The notes: generated from the sequence alone by a model not told the origin. 64,000 nucleotides of DNA from Bifidobacterium asteroides (GCF_009683175.1 NZ_WKKW01000001.1:909653-973652), one strand, 5' to 3'; counted from the first letter of the stretch, positions 8,691-17,749 are shown. Translations and numbers: made by a program.

Positions 8691-10679
8691 ATGAGCGATC
8701 TTGAGGGTTTGGACCTGAGGCCGGGACGGCTGGTCGGGGGCTACACCCTGATTGAGCCCCTGGGCGGCGGTGCCATGGGGTCCGTCTGGCGCGCACGGGA
8801 TGGCGGTGGCCAGGACTACGCCATGAAAATCCTGCGTGAATCCCTGGAGGAGGACCCGGTCTCGTCAGACAGCCCCGACGTTCAGGAGCGCGCCTCGGCC
8901 CGCGAGCGCCTGCGACGCGAGGCTCTGGCCCTGCAACGGATTCGCCATCCAGGTGTCTGCAGGATCGTGGATATGGAACTTGATGATGCCCTGGCCTTCA
9001 TTGTGACTGAGCTGATCGAGGGGCGCAACCTTCGCGACGATGTAGCGGTCAACGGCCCCTATCGTGGCGACGACCTGGAGCGGCTGGCACGCAAACTGAC
9101 CGATGCCGTCGCAGCCGTCCACCAGGCGGGCATCGTCCACCGAGACATCAAGCCCACCAATGTCATGATCTCGGTCTCGGGGCCGGTGCTGGTGGACTTT
9201 GGCATCGCCATGGGCCAGGGGCAGAGCCACGTGACCCGGACCGGACTGGTCATGGGAACCCCCGGCTTCATCGCCCCGGAAATCATCGACGGAGCCGAGG
9301 CCGACCAGGAAACCGACTGGTGGAGCACAGCAGCTGTTCTGGCCTATGCAGCCACCGGACGAGCGGTTTTCGGCGACAAGCCCATGATGGCGGTCCTGGA
9401 GCGGGAGGCCTCGGGCAATGCCGACCTGTCCGGACTGCCCGTGGGTACCATGAGAGCCCTGCGCTCGGCCCTCTCCCCCGACCGAAGCGCACGCTGCACC
9501 CCCCAGGAACTCCTGGAGGCCATCAGCCGGGACGCCATGGATCCGCAGGCCTGGCAAGGAGAACAAGACGGCAAGGGCAGTCAGGAGACGATGCGCCCTT
9601 TTGGCGGCGGCTCTTCGGAGGCTGAGGGGCGGGCCGACTCCCCCACCATGGTCGTTGAGCCGGCCACCATGCCCATGCCGCCTATCACCCAGGCTGATCC
9701 AGACAGTCCGCGGACGGCCTGGTCACAACCTCCGACAGACAACAGAACCGATGAGCAGACGACCCTCCTGCCCGACTCGGGACAGCCCACCAGATTCTTG
9801 AATCCCCTTCCCGCAGCCCAGGAGCAGCAGGAACAGACGCAGACCTGGCAGGACCAGCAACCCTTAGCAGATCGCCGAGATCTTCAGGCCACCACCGTTC
9901 AGGATCCGCTGCCGCCGGCACAGCCCCTACCCAGCGGATACCGCAACGAGGCGGACGCCCACTGGCTGGGAGACCAGCCCCCCGCCCAGATGCGACGTCT
10001 GCGCTACCTGAGGGCGGGAACCCCCTGCCTGGTCATGTTGGGAATCCTTCCCGCCCTACTGACAGCTCTTGCCCCGGTATCGGCTCTGGCCGCCGCCGGA
10101 ATCCTCCTCTGGGCCCTGAGCACCGCAGGATGGAGCATAAAAGCCCAGATCGAACGGGAGCTGCGCCGCGAAGGCCCTCGACGGAGCACCGACCGTCTGT
10201 TGAACGCAGCCGCCCTCCCCTGGCACCTGCTCAAGGGCCTGGCGGCCGCCCTACTCCGCCTGCCGGGCATGGTCCTCGTCCAAGCCTTGGTTGCTCTGCC
10301 ACTGACCTGGGCGGGCGCCTTCACCACCGTTCGCGCAGGCCTGACCCTGGGCGATCACCTGCTGACCTTTCCCCTGCCAGCTGCCCGACCCCTGTCCGCA
10401 GGCGGACTGGCCATGGCCCTGGCGACGCTGGTCGGTTGGTTGTTGACGACCCTGCCTACGCAGGACCGTTCAGCCCCCAAGGCCAACAGCGGCAACGTGG
10501 TCCTGCGTCTGGCGGCGGGCCGAATCCCCATGGGCCGTCAAGATCCCGAGGCGCCGGGCAGCCCCCACCGCAGGTGGATTCTGCTCCTGATCTGGCTGCT
10601 GATCATTGCCGTCCTCCTGGCCGGGTTGATTGCCCAGCCCTCCATGGATTGGGCCCCCATCCACCTCCTGCGTGCCTAA
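8691..10679 (+). CDS. Membrane Ser/Thr protein kinase (PknB-like)
   Basis: 662 residues. The N-terminal 270 form a complete Hanks-type kinase: glycine loop LGGGAMGSVW, lysine in YAMKIL, catalytic loop HRDIKPTN, metal site VDFGIA, and activation-segment end GFIAPEI. A Q/P/T-rich linker of about 170 residues follows (likely disordered), then four or five hydrophobic segments from about residue 445 to the end, the last being RWILLLIWLLIIAVLLAGLI. There are no PASTA repeats, so it is not a wall-sensing PknB proper. It should phosphorylate cytoplasmic substrates from the membrane. The start at 8691 is chosen because the glycine loop begins near it; the open frame upstream of it is antisense to the CMD gene. 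Confidence 0.88.
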   Translation: MSDLEGLDLRPGRLVGGYTLIEPLGGGAMGSVWRARDGGGQDYAMKILRESLEEDPVSSDSPDVQERASARERLRREALALQRIRHPGVCRIVDMELDDALAFIVTELIEGRNLRDDVAVNGPYRGDDLERLARKLTDAVAAVHQAGIVHRDIKPTNVMISVSGPVLVDFGIAMGQGQSHVTRTGLVMGTPGFIAPEIIDGAEADQETDWWSTAAVLAYAATGRAVFGDKPMMAVLEREASGNADLSGLPVGTMRALRSALSPDRSARCTPQELLEAISRDAMDPQAWQGEQDGKGSQETMRPFGGGSSEAEGRADSPTMVVEPATMPMPPITQADPDSPRTAWSQPPTDNRTDEQTTLLPDSGQPTRFLNPLPAAQEQQEQTQTWQDQQPLADRRDLQATTVQDPLPPAQPLPSGYRNEADAHWLGDQPPAQMRRLRYLRAGTPCLVMLGILPALLTALAPVSALAAAGILLWALSTAGWSIKAQIERELRREGPRRSTDRLLNAAALPWHLLKGLAAALLRLPGMVLVQALVALPLTWAGAFTTVRAGLTLGDHLLTFPLPAARPLSAGGLAMALATLVGWLLTTLPTQDRSAPKANSGNVVLRLAAGRIPMGRQDPEAPGSPHRRWILLLIWLLIIAVLLAGLIAQPSMDWAPIHLLRA

Positions 10680-10741
10680 GGTCGTGCTCCACCCCTGGCG
10701 GCTACACTATGCTCAGTACGCCAAGGAAAGGATCCAAGGTC

Positions 10742-11665
10742 ATGTCCAAGGGCAAGCAGAACCGCAAGGCCGCGCTCAAGGCCCAGGAAGAGGCCCGGCG
10801 GCTCCAGGAGGCCAAAGAGCGCCGCCAGCAGACCATGATCGGCGTCATCGTCACCGTGGTGCTCATCGCTCTGATCGCTCTGGGCGGATTCCTCTACTGG
10901 CGCAGCCATCGCCCGGTCAAGACCCAGGACCTGGAGCAGGCCCGTCAGGCCGTCGCAAAGGTCAAGGAAAAGCCTTCGGCCGCCAATGACCAGGGCGGCT
11001 TCCTGATCAGCTCCCAGGGGCTCAACAAGCCGGTGGCCAAGGCTCCGACCGTGGAGATCTACATGGACTTCATGTGCCCAGGCTGCGGCGCCCTGCATCG
11101 CGGCCTGGACTCCACCCTGACCGATCTGGTGGATGCCGGGCAGATCAACCTGGTCATCTATCCCATGAGCTTCATGGACCGGCTCTCCACCGACAACTAC
11201 TCGAGCAGGACGGGCACGGCCACCATCTATGTGGCCCAGCACGACCCCGACCACCTGCTGCCCTTTATCGCCAATCTCTACGCCAAGGACTTCCAACCGG
11301 ACGAGTCCGACTACCACCCCATCAGCAACGACAAGATCCGCCAGCAGGCCATAAAAGCCGGCGTCGATCCCAAGGTTGCCGACCAGGCGGTCAAGGGCCG
11401 CTACCGGGCCTGGATCAAGGCCATGGACGCCTACACCCCCCTGCGCAAGGAACTCTGGAATCCCAGCGGGTCCAACAAGGGGCAGATGACCACGCCCACG
11501 GTCCGCATCAACGGCAATTACTGGGAACTGGGCAACCTGTCCCGGGCGGGCTTGGACTACAGTTCGGGCCTGCTCAAGGCCCTGGGTCTGGACCAGTCCA
11601 AGGTGGGCGTCAAGGGCGCCATGCCGGCCATCGGCGCCTCCGGCCAACCGCGCTCGCTGAGCTGA
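10742..11665 (+). CDS. Membrane-anchored DsbA-like thiol-disulfide protein
   Basis: 307 residues. Residues 1-27 are basic and helical (KGKQNRKAALKAQEEARR), residues 28-50 are a membrane segment (MIGVIVTVVLIALIALGGFLYW), and the rest is an extracellular thioredoxin-fold DsbA/BdbD-like domain. The active site CPGC is at residues 112-115 in YMDFMCPGCGALH, with the cis-Pro loop near TTPTVRING. It probably oxidises or isomerises disulfides of exported proteins. ATG 10742 follows GGAAAGGA with 9-base spacing, which decides it over ATG 10709. Located just downstream of the membrane kinase and upstream of tRNA-Thr. A membrane DsbB/VKOR partner is not in this window. Confidence 0.87.
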   Translation: MSKGKQNRKAALKAQEEARRLQEAKERRQQTMIGVIVTVVLIALIALGGFLYWRSHRPVKTQDLEQARQAVAKVKEKPSAANDQGGFLISSQGLNKPVAKAPTVEIYMDFMCPGCGALHRGLDSTLTDLVDAGQINLVIYPMSFMDRLSTDNYSSRTGTATIYVAQHDPDHLLPFIANLYAKDFQPDESDYHPISNDKIRQQAIKAGVDPKVADQAVKGRYRAWIKAMDAYTPLRKELWNPSGSNKGQMTTPTVRINGNYWELGNLSRAGLDYSSGLLKALGLDQSKVGVKGAMPAIGASGQPRSLS

Positions 11666-11704
11666 ACCGGCCAGGTCGGGAGGAATTTCGCGCCCAGCGT
11701 CCCC

Positions 11705-11733
11705 TTGGGGACACGGTGATGGTACGATATCAT
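11705..11733 (+). promoter_or_regulatory. Putative promoter of tRNA-Thr
   Basis: TTGGGG (11705-11710) and TATCAT (11728-11733) are 17 bases apart, placing transcription start near 11740, about 36 bases before the tRNA. The region also holds a GGTAC/GTACC inverted pair. Confidence 0.4.
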
Positions 11734-11775
11734 TCCGTACCGCGGCCCGGAATGCTGTAATGGACCACCGGGACC

Positions 11776-11849
11776 GCCTCCTTAGCTCAGTTGGCCAGAG
11801 CAGCCGCCTTGTAAGCGGCAGGTCGTCAGTTCGACTCTGACAGGAGGCT
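11776..11849 (+). tRNA. tRNA-Thr (anticodon TGT)
   Basis: A 74-base cloverleaf: acceptor GCCTCCT (11776-11782) pairs with AGGAGGC (11842-11848) followed by discriminator T. The D-arm is TAGCTCAGTTGGCCAGAGCA. The anticodon stem GCCGC/GCGGC encloses loop CTTGTAA with anticodon TGT, reading ACA. The T-arm GTCAG-TTCGACT-CTGAC is perfect. CCA is not encoded. No other tRNA is adjacent. Confidence 0.95.
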
Positions 11850-11904
11850 CTACGCCAGGAACGAACCATAAAATCCGATTATTCAGCTTTGTCTCCGGGC
11901 AGGC

Positions 11905-11910
11905 TATAAT
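11905..11910 (+). promoter_or_regulatory. Putative -10 box for the downstream structured RNA
   Basis: A consensus TATAAT, in an AT-rich stretch between tRNA-Thr and the hairpin cluster, puts a start near 11917. The -35 region (TTCAGC at 11882-11887) is weak. Confidence 0.45.
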
Positions 11911-11916
11911 AATGGA

Positions 11917-12127
11917 CATTACCTGGATAATTACAAATACTTCCCTCGAGTAAGTCATTTCGGAGGCTCGTTCTCCGAAGTACGAACGGAGCTTTTCCCC
12001 AACCATCTCCGTTCGTATTCGAGGACGGGATCATTCCCCTTCATTCCCGTCCTCTTGACGTTGATCCGCCGGCCCAGGGCCCGGGTCTTGAAAAGCCGAC
12101 TGACCGATGACGGTCAGGTCGGCTTTT
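11917..12127 (+). ncRNA. Candidate structured small RNA, 6C RNA-like
   Basis: Between tRNA-Thr and the G5 protein gene lies a non-coding stretch with four consecutive hairpins. The first is CGGAG/CTCCG (11961-11977). The second is an 11-bp perfect stem (11981-11991 with 12007-12017) whose loop contains CCCC. The third is a 10-bp perfect stem (12021-12030 with 12045-12054) whose loop also contains CCCC. The fourth is a terminator (12091-12127). Two successive stem-loops with C-rich loops (7 and 6 cytosines) followed by a terminator is the published description of the actinobacterial 6C RNA (B11 in mycobacteria). A TATAAT box lies upstream. The 5' end is inferred. Alternatively it could be a cis-acting leader of the downstream cell-wall gene. 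Confidence 0.6.
12091..12127 (+). terminator. Rho-independent terminator
   Basis: AAAAGCCGACTGACC pairs with GGTCAGGTCGGCTTTT (one bulged base) around a short loop, followed by TTTTTTATT. This is the clearest intrinsic terminator in the window, lying 125 bases before the next start codon. Confidence 0.85.
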
Positions 12128-12252
12128 TTATTGCCACCCGTCTGCAACAAATGTGGATGTTTGCCCGACCTTGCGGATTGTGCGGTTCCGCTCCATGCCC
12201 GCGCCGTTAGAATTGCCGGGTACGGACAAGGCAGGAACAGGGAGGCGAGCAC

Positions 12253-13677
12253 ATGGCCAGACGCTGGACACCGCGGCGTTTCGTCGTGCTCAGAAGGATT
12301 CGCGTGGTCTCCTGCGCTCTCCTGGTCGTTCTGGCCACGGTCCTGACCTTCGGCATTGCCGCACGCAAGAGCGTGGCGTTGAGCGTCAACGGGCAGACCA
12401 GAATGGTGACCACCTACGCCTACAGCGTGGACGGTCTGCTGCGCGAGCAGGGAATCAAGGTCAAGACCCACGACCTGGTCGATTCCACCTCCGGAGGCCA
12501 GCTGCGCAACCATGCGGCGGTCACTGTGCGCTCCGCCTATCAGACCACCATCGTCATCCAGGGCCAGCGGGTGCCCTTCTGGACCACGGCCACCAGCATG
12601 GACCAACTGCTGGGATTCTTCGAGGAAAACCGCAAGCAGGCCATGAAGGTCACCGTGGATGTAGGCAACGTCTATAACCAGCTGACCGGCGGTCTGGTCA
12701 TCAACCAGGCAGGGCCGGTCACTGTCATAGCTGACGGGAAGACCTCGGTGGCCCCTGACGGCAAACTTCCAGCCGCATCCATACTGGACTCCAAGGGCAT
12801 CGTGCTAGGCAAGGAGGACCGGGTCAGCGTGGAGCATGACCAGGGCACCACCGTGTTGCGGGTCCAACGGGTCACCCACGGAAACACTCAAAAAACAATC
12901 CCCATACCCTTCGCCACGAGGACCGTGGTCGACCCGAGCCTGGCGCCCGGTCAGACCCTGGTGCGGCAGGCGGGCGTAGCCGGTCAACGCCTGCAGACCA
13001 TACAGGTCACCTACGTGGACGGACAGGCCGAATCGGAGCAGGTGATCAAGGAAGAGACCGTAGCCATGCCAGTGGATCAGGTGGTGGCCGTCGGTCCCGA
13101 CAAGCCGAAGGAGGAACAGAACAGCGGGCAGCAGTCCAAGAACACAGGCAAGGACTCCCAGCAGGCGCAGGAGACCCCCTCTCCGAGCCCCTCGCCCAGC
13201 AAGGATTCACAGTCGGCAACGACACCGGCCCCTACGCCAACACAGACCAAGCCTCCGCAGACCACGCAGCCGACACAGCCGAGCACACCAGCTCCAACTC
13301 AGCCCGAGAACAAACCAGCTCCGTCGCCAGCGCCAGCGCCGAGTCCATCTCGTGACGGTCTTTGGCATGCGAAACCTGATGTAGCCCAGGTCTACGCCGG
13401 GGGCGCCGCCGCCCAGCGCGGATGGACGGGTTCGCAATTCAATGACCTGGTGACACTGTGGAACAAGGAATCAAGCTGGCTCTGGTATGCCCAGAACCCC
13501 AGTTCCCCTGCCTACGGCATTCCCCAGTCTAACCCTGGCTCCAAGATGGCGCTATTCGGAGCCAATTGGCGTGACGATGCTGCTGTCCAGATTGATTGGG
13601 GCCTCTACTACATCGCACAACGGTACGGCAGTCCTAGTGCGGCCATGAGCTACTGGAACGTACATCATAACTACTGA
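12253..13677 (+). CDS. Secreted G5/DUF348 resuscitation-promoting-factor-like cell-wall protein
   Basis: 474 residues. A basic N-terminus and a membrane or signal segment (VVSCALLVVLATVLTFGIAA) are followed by repeated DUF348 ubiquitin-like modules (about residues 38-190, e.g. VTTYAYSVDGLLREQGIKV). A G5 domain follows (about 205-280, TRTVVDPSLAPGQTLVRQAGVAG). Residues 285-375 are rich in P, T, S and Q and probably span the wall. The last 90 residues resemble a lytic-transglycosylase/APF-type domain with LWNKESSWLWYAQNPSS and AYGIPQ, the first E being the likely catalytic acid. It probably cleaves peptidoglycan during growth or division. The ATG is preceded by GGGAGG. The upstream terminator and sRNA candidate may affect its expression. 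Confidence 0.87.
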   Translation: MARRWTPRRFVVLRRIRVVSCALLVVLATVLTFGIAARKSVALSVNGQTRMVTTYAYSVDGLLREQGIKVKTHDLVDSTSGGQLRNHAAVTVRSAYQTTIVIQGQRVPFWTTATSMDQLLGFFEENRKQAMKVTVDVGNVYNQLTGGLVINQAGPVTVIADGKTSVAPDGKLPAASILDSKGIVLGKEDRVSVEHDQGTTVLRVQRVTHGNTQKTIPIPFATRTVVDPSLAPGQTLVRQAGVAGQRLQTIQVTYVDGQAESEQVIKEETVAMPVDQVVAVGPDKPKEEQNSGQQSKNTGKDSQQAQETPSPSPSPSKDSQSATTPAPTPTQTKPPQTTQPTQPSTPAPTQPENKPAPSPAPAPSPSRDGLWHAKPDVAQVYAGGAAAQRGWTGSQFNDLVTLWNKESSWLWYAQNPSSPAYGIPQSNPGSKMALFGANWRDDAAVQIDWGLYYIAQRYGSPSAAMSYWNVHHNY

Positions 13678-13710
13678 TTCCCTAACCACATCCACGAGCA
13701 ACGAACCGAC

Positions 13711-14592
13711 ATGAACACTAAAACCGAGAGTGACCGCCTCCTGGGAGCAGCCGACATCCGACGCCTCGCCGACCAGATCGGCATCCACCCCACCAAGCGA
13801 CTGGGGCAGAACTTCGTCATCGATCCAGGGACTGTCCGCAGAATCGTCCGTCTGGCCAGGGTGGAATCTGGCCAGACCGTTCTGGAAGTGGGTCCTGGTC
13901 TGGGTTCCCTGACTCTCGGTTTGTTGGAGGCGGGCTGTCTGGTGACCGCCGACGAGATCGATCCCGTCCTGGCCCGGCAGCTGCCGCAGACCGTCCGCGA
14001 GCGCATGCCGGAGAGCCTGGAACGGCTGACCGTGATCCACCGGGACGCTCTGACCCTGACCCCTCAGCTGGCAGGCGACGCGGGCACGGCCACCGACCTG
14101 GTCATGGTGGCCAATCTGCCCTACAACGTAGCCACTCCGATCATTCTGACCCTCCTGGCCCGGTTCGCCAATCTGAGCCGATTTCTGGTCATGGTCCAGA
14201 AGGAGGTGGCGGACCGGCTCACGGCCACCCCGGGCTCCAAGGTCTACGGCGCTCCCAGTCTGAAGCTGGCCTGGTACGGCCATGCCGCCCAGGCTGGCAG
14301 GATTGGGCGCCATGTCTTCTGGCCAGCCCCCAACGTGGACTCAGCCCTGGTCTCTTTCACCCGGGACAAAGATGGACGCGGACGCGGGGATGAGGGGACA
14401 AGAACCGAGGTCTTCTCCCTGATCGATGCCGCCTTCGGACAGCGCCGCAAGACCCTGCATGCCGCCCTGAAAGGTCTGGCGAACGCCGAAACCTTCCAGG
14501 CTGCAGGCATTGACCCTGCACGCCGGGGGGAAACCATGACCATCGAAGAGTTCGTCGCCCTGGAGCAAGCCCGCCGCGAGGTGACCGAGTGA
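13711..14592 (+). CDS. rsmA: 16S rRNA (adenine(1518)/adenine(1519)-N6)-dimethyltransferase
   Basis: It dimethylates two adjacent adenines in the 3' hairpin of 16S rRNA. The Rossmann methyltransferase shows the KsgA signature LGQNFVIDP, SAM-binding motif VLEVGPGLGSLTLGLLEAG, acidic ExD (DEIDPVLA) and the catalytic NLPY in VANLPYNVATP. The C-terminal helical domain with FGQRRKTL is complete. 293 residues is normal. It lies 33 bases after the G5 protein gene and overlaps ispE by 4 bases, the usual rpf-rsmA-ispE order of actinobacteria. Confidence 0.96.
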   Translation: MNTKTESDRLLGAADIRRLADQIGIHPTKRLGQNFVIDPGTVRRIVRLARVESGQTVLEVGPGLGSLTLGLLEAGCLVTADEIDPVLARQLPQTVRERMPESLERLTVIHRDALTLTPQLAGDAGTATDLVMVANLPYNVATPIILTLLARFANLSRFLVMVQKEVADRLTATPGSKVYGAPSLKLAWYGHAAQAGRIGRHVFWPAPNVDSALVSFTRDKDGRGRGDEGTRTEVFSLIDAAFGQRRKTLHAALKGLANAETFQAAGIDPARRGETMTIEEFVALEQARREVTE

Positions 14593-15509
14593 GCCCGGCA
14601 GCCGGAAGGGATGGCATTGCTCTCTACTGTCCCGCCAAAATCAATCTGAGGCTCCACGTTGGCCCGACCCGAGCCGACCTTGGAGGTCAACACCGCCTGG
14701 ACACCATTTACAGCGCCGTGGGAATCTGGGATCGGGTGGAACTGCGCCAGAGAGAACCTGGCAGTGGCTTCCGCTTGACCCTGGAGGGCGAGCACCTGGG
14801 CGACCTGAACCGCCGGGATGCCGATCCATGCGCCAACCTGGCCGTCAAGGCCCTCCTGGCCATGGCCCAGGCCGCCGGACATCAGCCTGATATGTCCATC
14901 CACATCGTCAAGCGGATACCTGTGGGTGCCGGCCTGGCCGGCGGATCCGCGGATGCCGCCGGAACCATGCTGGGCCTGAACCGGCTCTGGAATCTAAGGA
15001 TGCCTGCCGCCAAGCTGGATCGCATCGCTGCCGGTCTGGGCGCGGACCTGCCCTTCTGCCTGCATGGAGGGCTCAGCAGGGGGACAGGTTTCGGCCAGAT
15101 TCTGGAACCCCTGGATCCGGATGGCCCACAGGCCCAGAGACTATCCCGAGCTGGGCTGACCGGGCACCTCCTTATCGGGGCCTACGATGACCAACTGAGC
15201 ACAGCCCAGGTCTACAAGGCCTTCGACCTGATCGGACCCGATCCCCACGACCTGAACGACCTGCAGGAGACCGCCTGCACCCTGCACCCGCGCTCGCGCA
15301 AGGCCCTGGACCTTGCCCGGCGGGCAGGCATCGGACCGGCCTTCGTCTCTGGGTCGGGCCCCTCGGTGGTGGTCATGGCCCCTCGACCCGAGCAGGCAAT
15401 CGCACTGAAAAGGCTCTGGCGGGAGCAGAATGCAGTGGACAGGATCATCGAGGCTGACTCGCCAGTCCTGCCCAGGATGGTCCCACTGCGAGTCACCCAT
15501 GAACAGTAG
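14589..15509 (+). CDS. ispE: 4-diphosphocytidyl-2-C-methyl-D-erythritol kinase
   Basis: It phosphorylates CDP-methylerythritol in the non-mevalonate isoprenoid pathway, supplying undecaprenyl carriers. GHMP-kinase fold: N-terminal PAKINLRLHVG, ATP-binding loop PVGAGLAGGSADAA, and C-terminal motif FVSGSGPSVV. 306 residues matches the family. The start is GTG, overlapping the rsmA stop as GTGA, so translation is coupled. The 3' end overlaps or abuts the LytR_C gene. Its presence argues that the organism uses the MEP pathway. Confidence 0.94.
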   Translation: MSPAAGRDGIALYCPAKINLRLHVGPTRADLGGQHRLDTIYSAVGIWDRVELRQREPGSGFRLTLEGEHLGDLNRRDADPCANLAVKALLAMAQAAGHQPDMSIHIVKRIPVGAGLAGGSADAAGTMLGLNRLWNLRMPAAKLDRIAAGLGADLPFCLHGGLSRGTGFGQILEPLDPDGPQAQRLSRAGLTGHLLIGAYDDQLSTAQVYKAFDLIGPDPHDLNDLQETACTLHPRSRKALDLARRAGIGPAFVSGSGPSVVVMAPRPEQAIALKRLWREQNAVDRIIEADSPVLPRMVPLRVTHEQ

Positions 15510-15519
15510 AGTAGGCAAC

Positions 15520-16131
15520 ATGACGAATCCCGAACCACTCGACGAACGCGAGGCCCGCAGGCAGTTCGTGCGACGGCGCCAGAAAATGGTCTTCACCATA
15601 GTCGTCAGCGCCCTGGTTGCCATCCTGATCATCTGCGGACTGATCATCTTCGGGTCCATCGGGCATACCGCCAAACACGCCAGCATCGCCAAGCCCAACT
15701 ATGGTGTCGCCGTGCCCTGCCCGCCCGACAATGCCAAGCTGGTCAACCATCCCGACATCCGCGTGCGGGTGCTCAACGGAACCAACAAGTCCGGTCTGGC
15801 CACCGCCCTGGCCGCAGCACTGCGCAATCGGGGATTCAACATGCAGGATGTGGCGGACTATCCGGGCAAGACCGAGACAGCCCGCACCGAGATACGTTTC
15901 GGGGCTTCGGCCATTGACCGTGGCTACACTGTGGGGTCCCAATTCAACGATGCGGTTTTGATCATGGACGACCGTAACGACGATCTGATCGACGTGGTCA
16001 TAGGGGCCACCTTTACCGATCTGGACGACGAGGACAGCAACTCCGTCGTAGGCCGCAAGATCGAACCCATCAAGGGCTGCCAGACCGACCCCTCCTCCAT
16101 GAAGAACCTGCCCAAGGCCCCCAAGGCCTGA
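15520..16131 (+). CDS. LytR_C-domain membrane protein
   Basis: About 203 residues. A short basic cytoplasmic N-terminus (EREARRQFVRRRQK) is followed by one membrane helix (MVFTIVVSALVAILIICGLIIFGSI) and an extracellular LytR C-terminal domain beginning IRVRVLNGTNKSGLATALAAALRNRGF. In LCP proteins this domain follows the catalytic part; here it stands alone, so catalysis is unlikely and a wall-binding or scaffold role is inferred. ATG 15520 is chosen because of AGTAGG just upstream; the in-frame ATG 15499 would overlap ispE by 11 bases. Convergent with cca; only a weak stem ATCCG/CGGAT (16140-16158) lies between. Confidence 0.85.
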   Translation: MTNPEPLDEREARRQFVRRRQKMVFTIVVSALVAILIICGLIIFGSIGHTAKHASIAKPNYGVAVPCPPDNAKLVNHPDIRVRVLNGTNKSGLATALAAALRNRGFNMQDVADYPGKTETARTEIRFGASAIDRGYTVGSQFNDAVLIMDDRNDDLIDVVIGATFTDLDDEDSNSVVGRKIEPIKGCQTDPSSMKNLPKAPKA

Positions 16132-16243
16132 CGATGCAGATCCGGCGTACTGTCGGATTCAACATCACGTAGCCACAATATTCGCCGCCAATTTTCGCAG
16201 TCTCCTGACCAAGGGCGCCCGCCCGGAAAGGTGTGACTTAGGG

Positions 16244-17668
16244 TCAGGCTTGGTCGGCGCCCTCTCTTTGCCACCAGTCCCTCAACTCCTGCTCGGCTGT
16301 CTGCTGGTCGACCGGGCCCTGATCCAGGCGATAGTCCAGCATGTGCCGATAGGCGCGTCCCACCTGCGGCCCGGGTTTGAGGCCCAGAATCTGCATGATC
16401 TGTCGTCCGTCCAGGTCAGGCCGGATGGCATTCAGATCCTCCTGCTGACGCAGTTGAGCCACCCTGTCCTCCAGCTCGTCCATGGCGGAAGAGAAAACCT
16501 GAGCCTTGCGCTTGTTGCGGGTGGTCGCATCGGCACGAGTCAGACGATTGAGCCGCTCATAAAGCGGACCGGTCTCTCGGGCATAACGGCGGACAGCCGC
16601 ATCGGTCCACCGCTCGTCCACATAGCCGTGGAAACGCAGGTGCATGGAGATCAGGTCACAGACGTCGGCGATCAGGTGGTGGTCGAAGCGCAGGGCCTTG
16701 AGGCGCTTGCGGGCCAACCGGGCTCCAACCACATCGTGATGATGGAAGCTGACCTTGCCGCCGGGCTCAAAGCGTCTGGTGGCGGGCTTGCCGATGTCGT
16801 GCAGCAGGGCGGCCAGGCGCAGGGTCAGATCCGGGGCGGGCACAGGTCCGTCAGGTCCGGTCTCCAGGGCTATGGCCCGATCCACCACCATCAGGGTGTG
16901 CTCAAAGACGTCCTTGTGCCGGTGATGCTCGTCTATCTCCAGCTGCAGAGCCGGCACCTCGGGCAGAACGATGTCAGCCAGGCCGGACTGCACCAGGGCC
17001 TCGATGCCCTGGACGGGGTGGTCGGCCAGCATGAGCTTGGTCAGCTCGTCGCGAATCCGCTCGGCCGAGACGATACTGATTCGATCGGTCATGCGGGTGA
17101 TGGCCTCTGCGGTCTCCGGAGCAATGGTGAATCCCAGCTGGGCCACGAACCGCACAGCCCTCATCATCCGCAGGGGGTCGTCATCAAAGGACTGGCGGGG
17201 ATCCACCGGGGTCCGCAACACCTGCTTGGCCAGGTCGTTGGCCCCCCGGTAAGGGTCCACGAAGACCAGGTCGGGCACCCGCAGGGCCATGGCATTGACG
17301 GTGAAGTCGCGCCGAGAAAGATCGCCCTCAAGGCTGTCCCCATAGTCCACCTCGGGCTTGCGGGAGTCGGGATCATAAGTGTCTCGCCGGTAGGTGGTCA
17401 CCTCCACCTTGACCTCGGTGCCATCAGGACGCCGCCGCAGCGCGCCCAGGGTACCGAATTTGCGTCCCATGTCCCAGAAACCCGACCCCCAGTGACGCAG
17501 GATGGGCTCGAACTGCTCGGGCCGGGCCGAGGTGCAGAAGTCCAGGTCGTGGGAGTGCCGGTGCAGGAGCAGATCGCGTACAGGACCCCCTACCAACGCC
17601 AGTTCAAATCCCTGCTCGGCGAAGAGGCGCCCGAGCTCGATGGCCTCCGGCCAGACTTGGAAATCCAC
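16244..17668 (-). CDS. cca: CCA tRNA nucleotidyltransferase with HD domain
   Basis: It adds or repairs the 3' CCA end of tRNAs. Class II nucleotidyltransferase: VGGPVRDLLL, catalytic DLDFCTSA, the RRDFTVNAMA motif and the neck/body RMMRAVRFVAQLGF. A C-terminal HD phosphohydrolase part shows LAALLHDIGKPATRR and HHHDVVGA. 474 residues agrees with actinobacterial PcnA/Cca enzymes. GTG at 17668 is favoured because AGGAAAGG is 6 bases upstream; the GTG at 17674 would be flush against that ribosome site. tRNA-Thr in this window lacks an encoded CCA, consistent with need for the enzyme. Divergent from the Nudix gene. Confidence 0.93.
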   Translation of the reverse strand: MDFQVWPEAIELGRLFAEQGFELALVGGPVRDLLLHRHSHDLDFCTSARPEQFEPILRHWGSGFWDMGRKFGTLGALRRRPDGTEVKVEVTTYRRDTYDPDSRKPEVDYGDSLEGDLSRRDFTVNAMALRVPDLVFVDPYRGANDLAKQVLRTPVDPRQSFDDDPLRMMRAVRFVAQLGFTIAPETAEAITRMTDRISIVSAERIRDELTKLMLADHPVQGIEALVQSGLADIVLPEVPALQLEIDEHHRHKDVFEHTLMVVDRAIALETGPDGPVPAPDLTLRLAALLHDIGKPATRRFEPGGKVSFHHHDVVGARLARKRLKALRFDHHLIADVCDLISMHLRFHGYVDERWTDAAVRRYARETGPLYERLNRLTRADATTRNKRKAQVFSSAMDELEDRVAQLRQQEDLNAIRPDLDGRQIMQILGLKPGPQVGRAYRHMLDYRLDQGPVDQQTAEQELRDWWQREGADQA

Positions 17669-17737
17669 GCTCACCCTTTCCTACGGAGTTGATGCGCCTA
17701 CTAGCATACCGTTACCCCACCTGCACATTACCTTACG

Positions 17738-17743
17738 TAAAGT
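17738..17743 (+). promoter_or_regulatory. Putative -10 box of a leaderless Nudix-DUF6049-murJ transcript
   Basis: TAAAGT ends 6 bases before ATG 17750 (spacer TGGAGT). No ribosome site at useful spacing is present. Confidence 0.5.
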
Positions 17744-17749
17744 TGGAGT

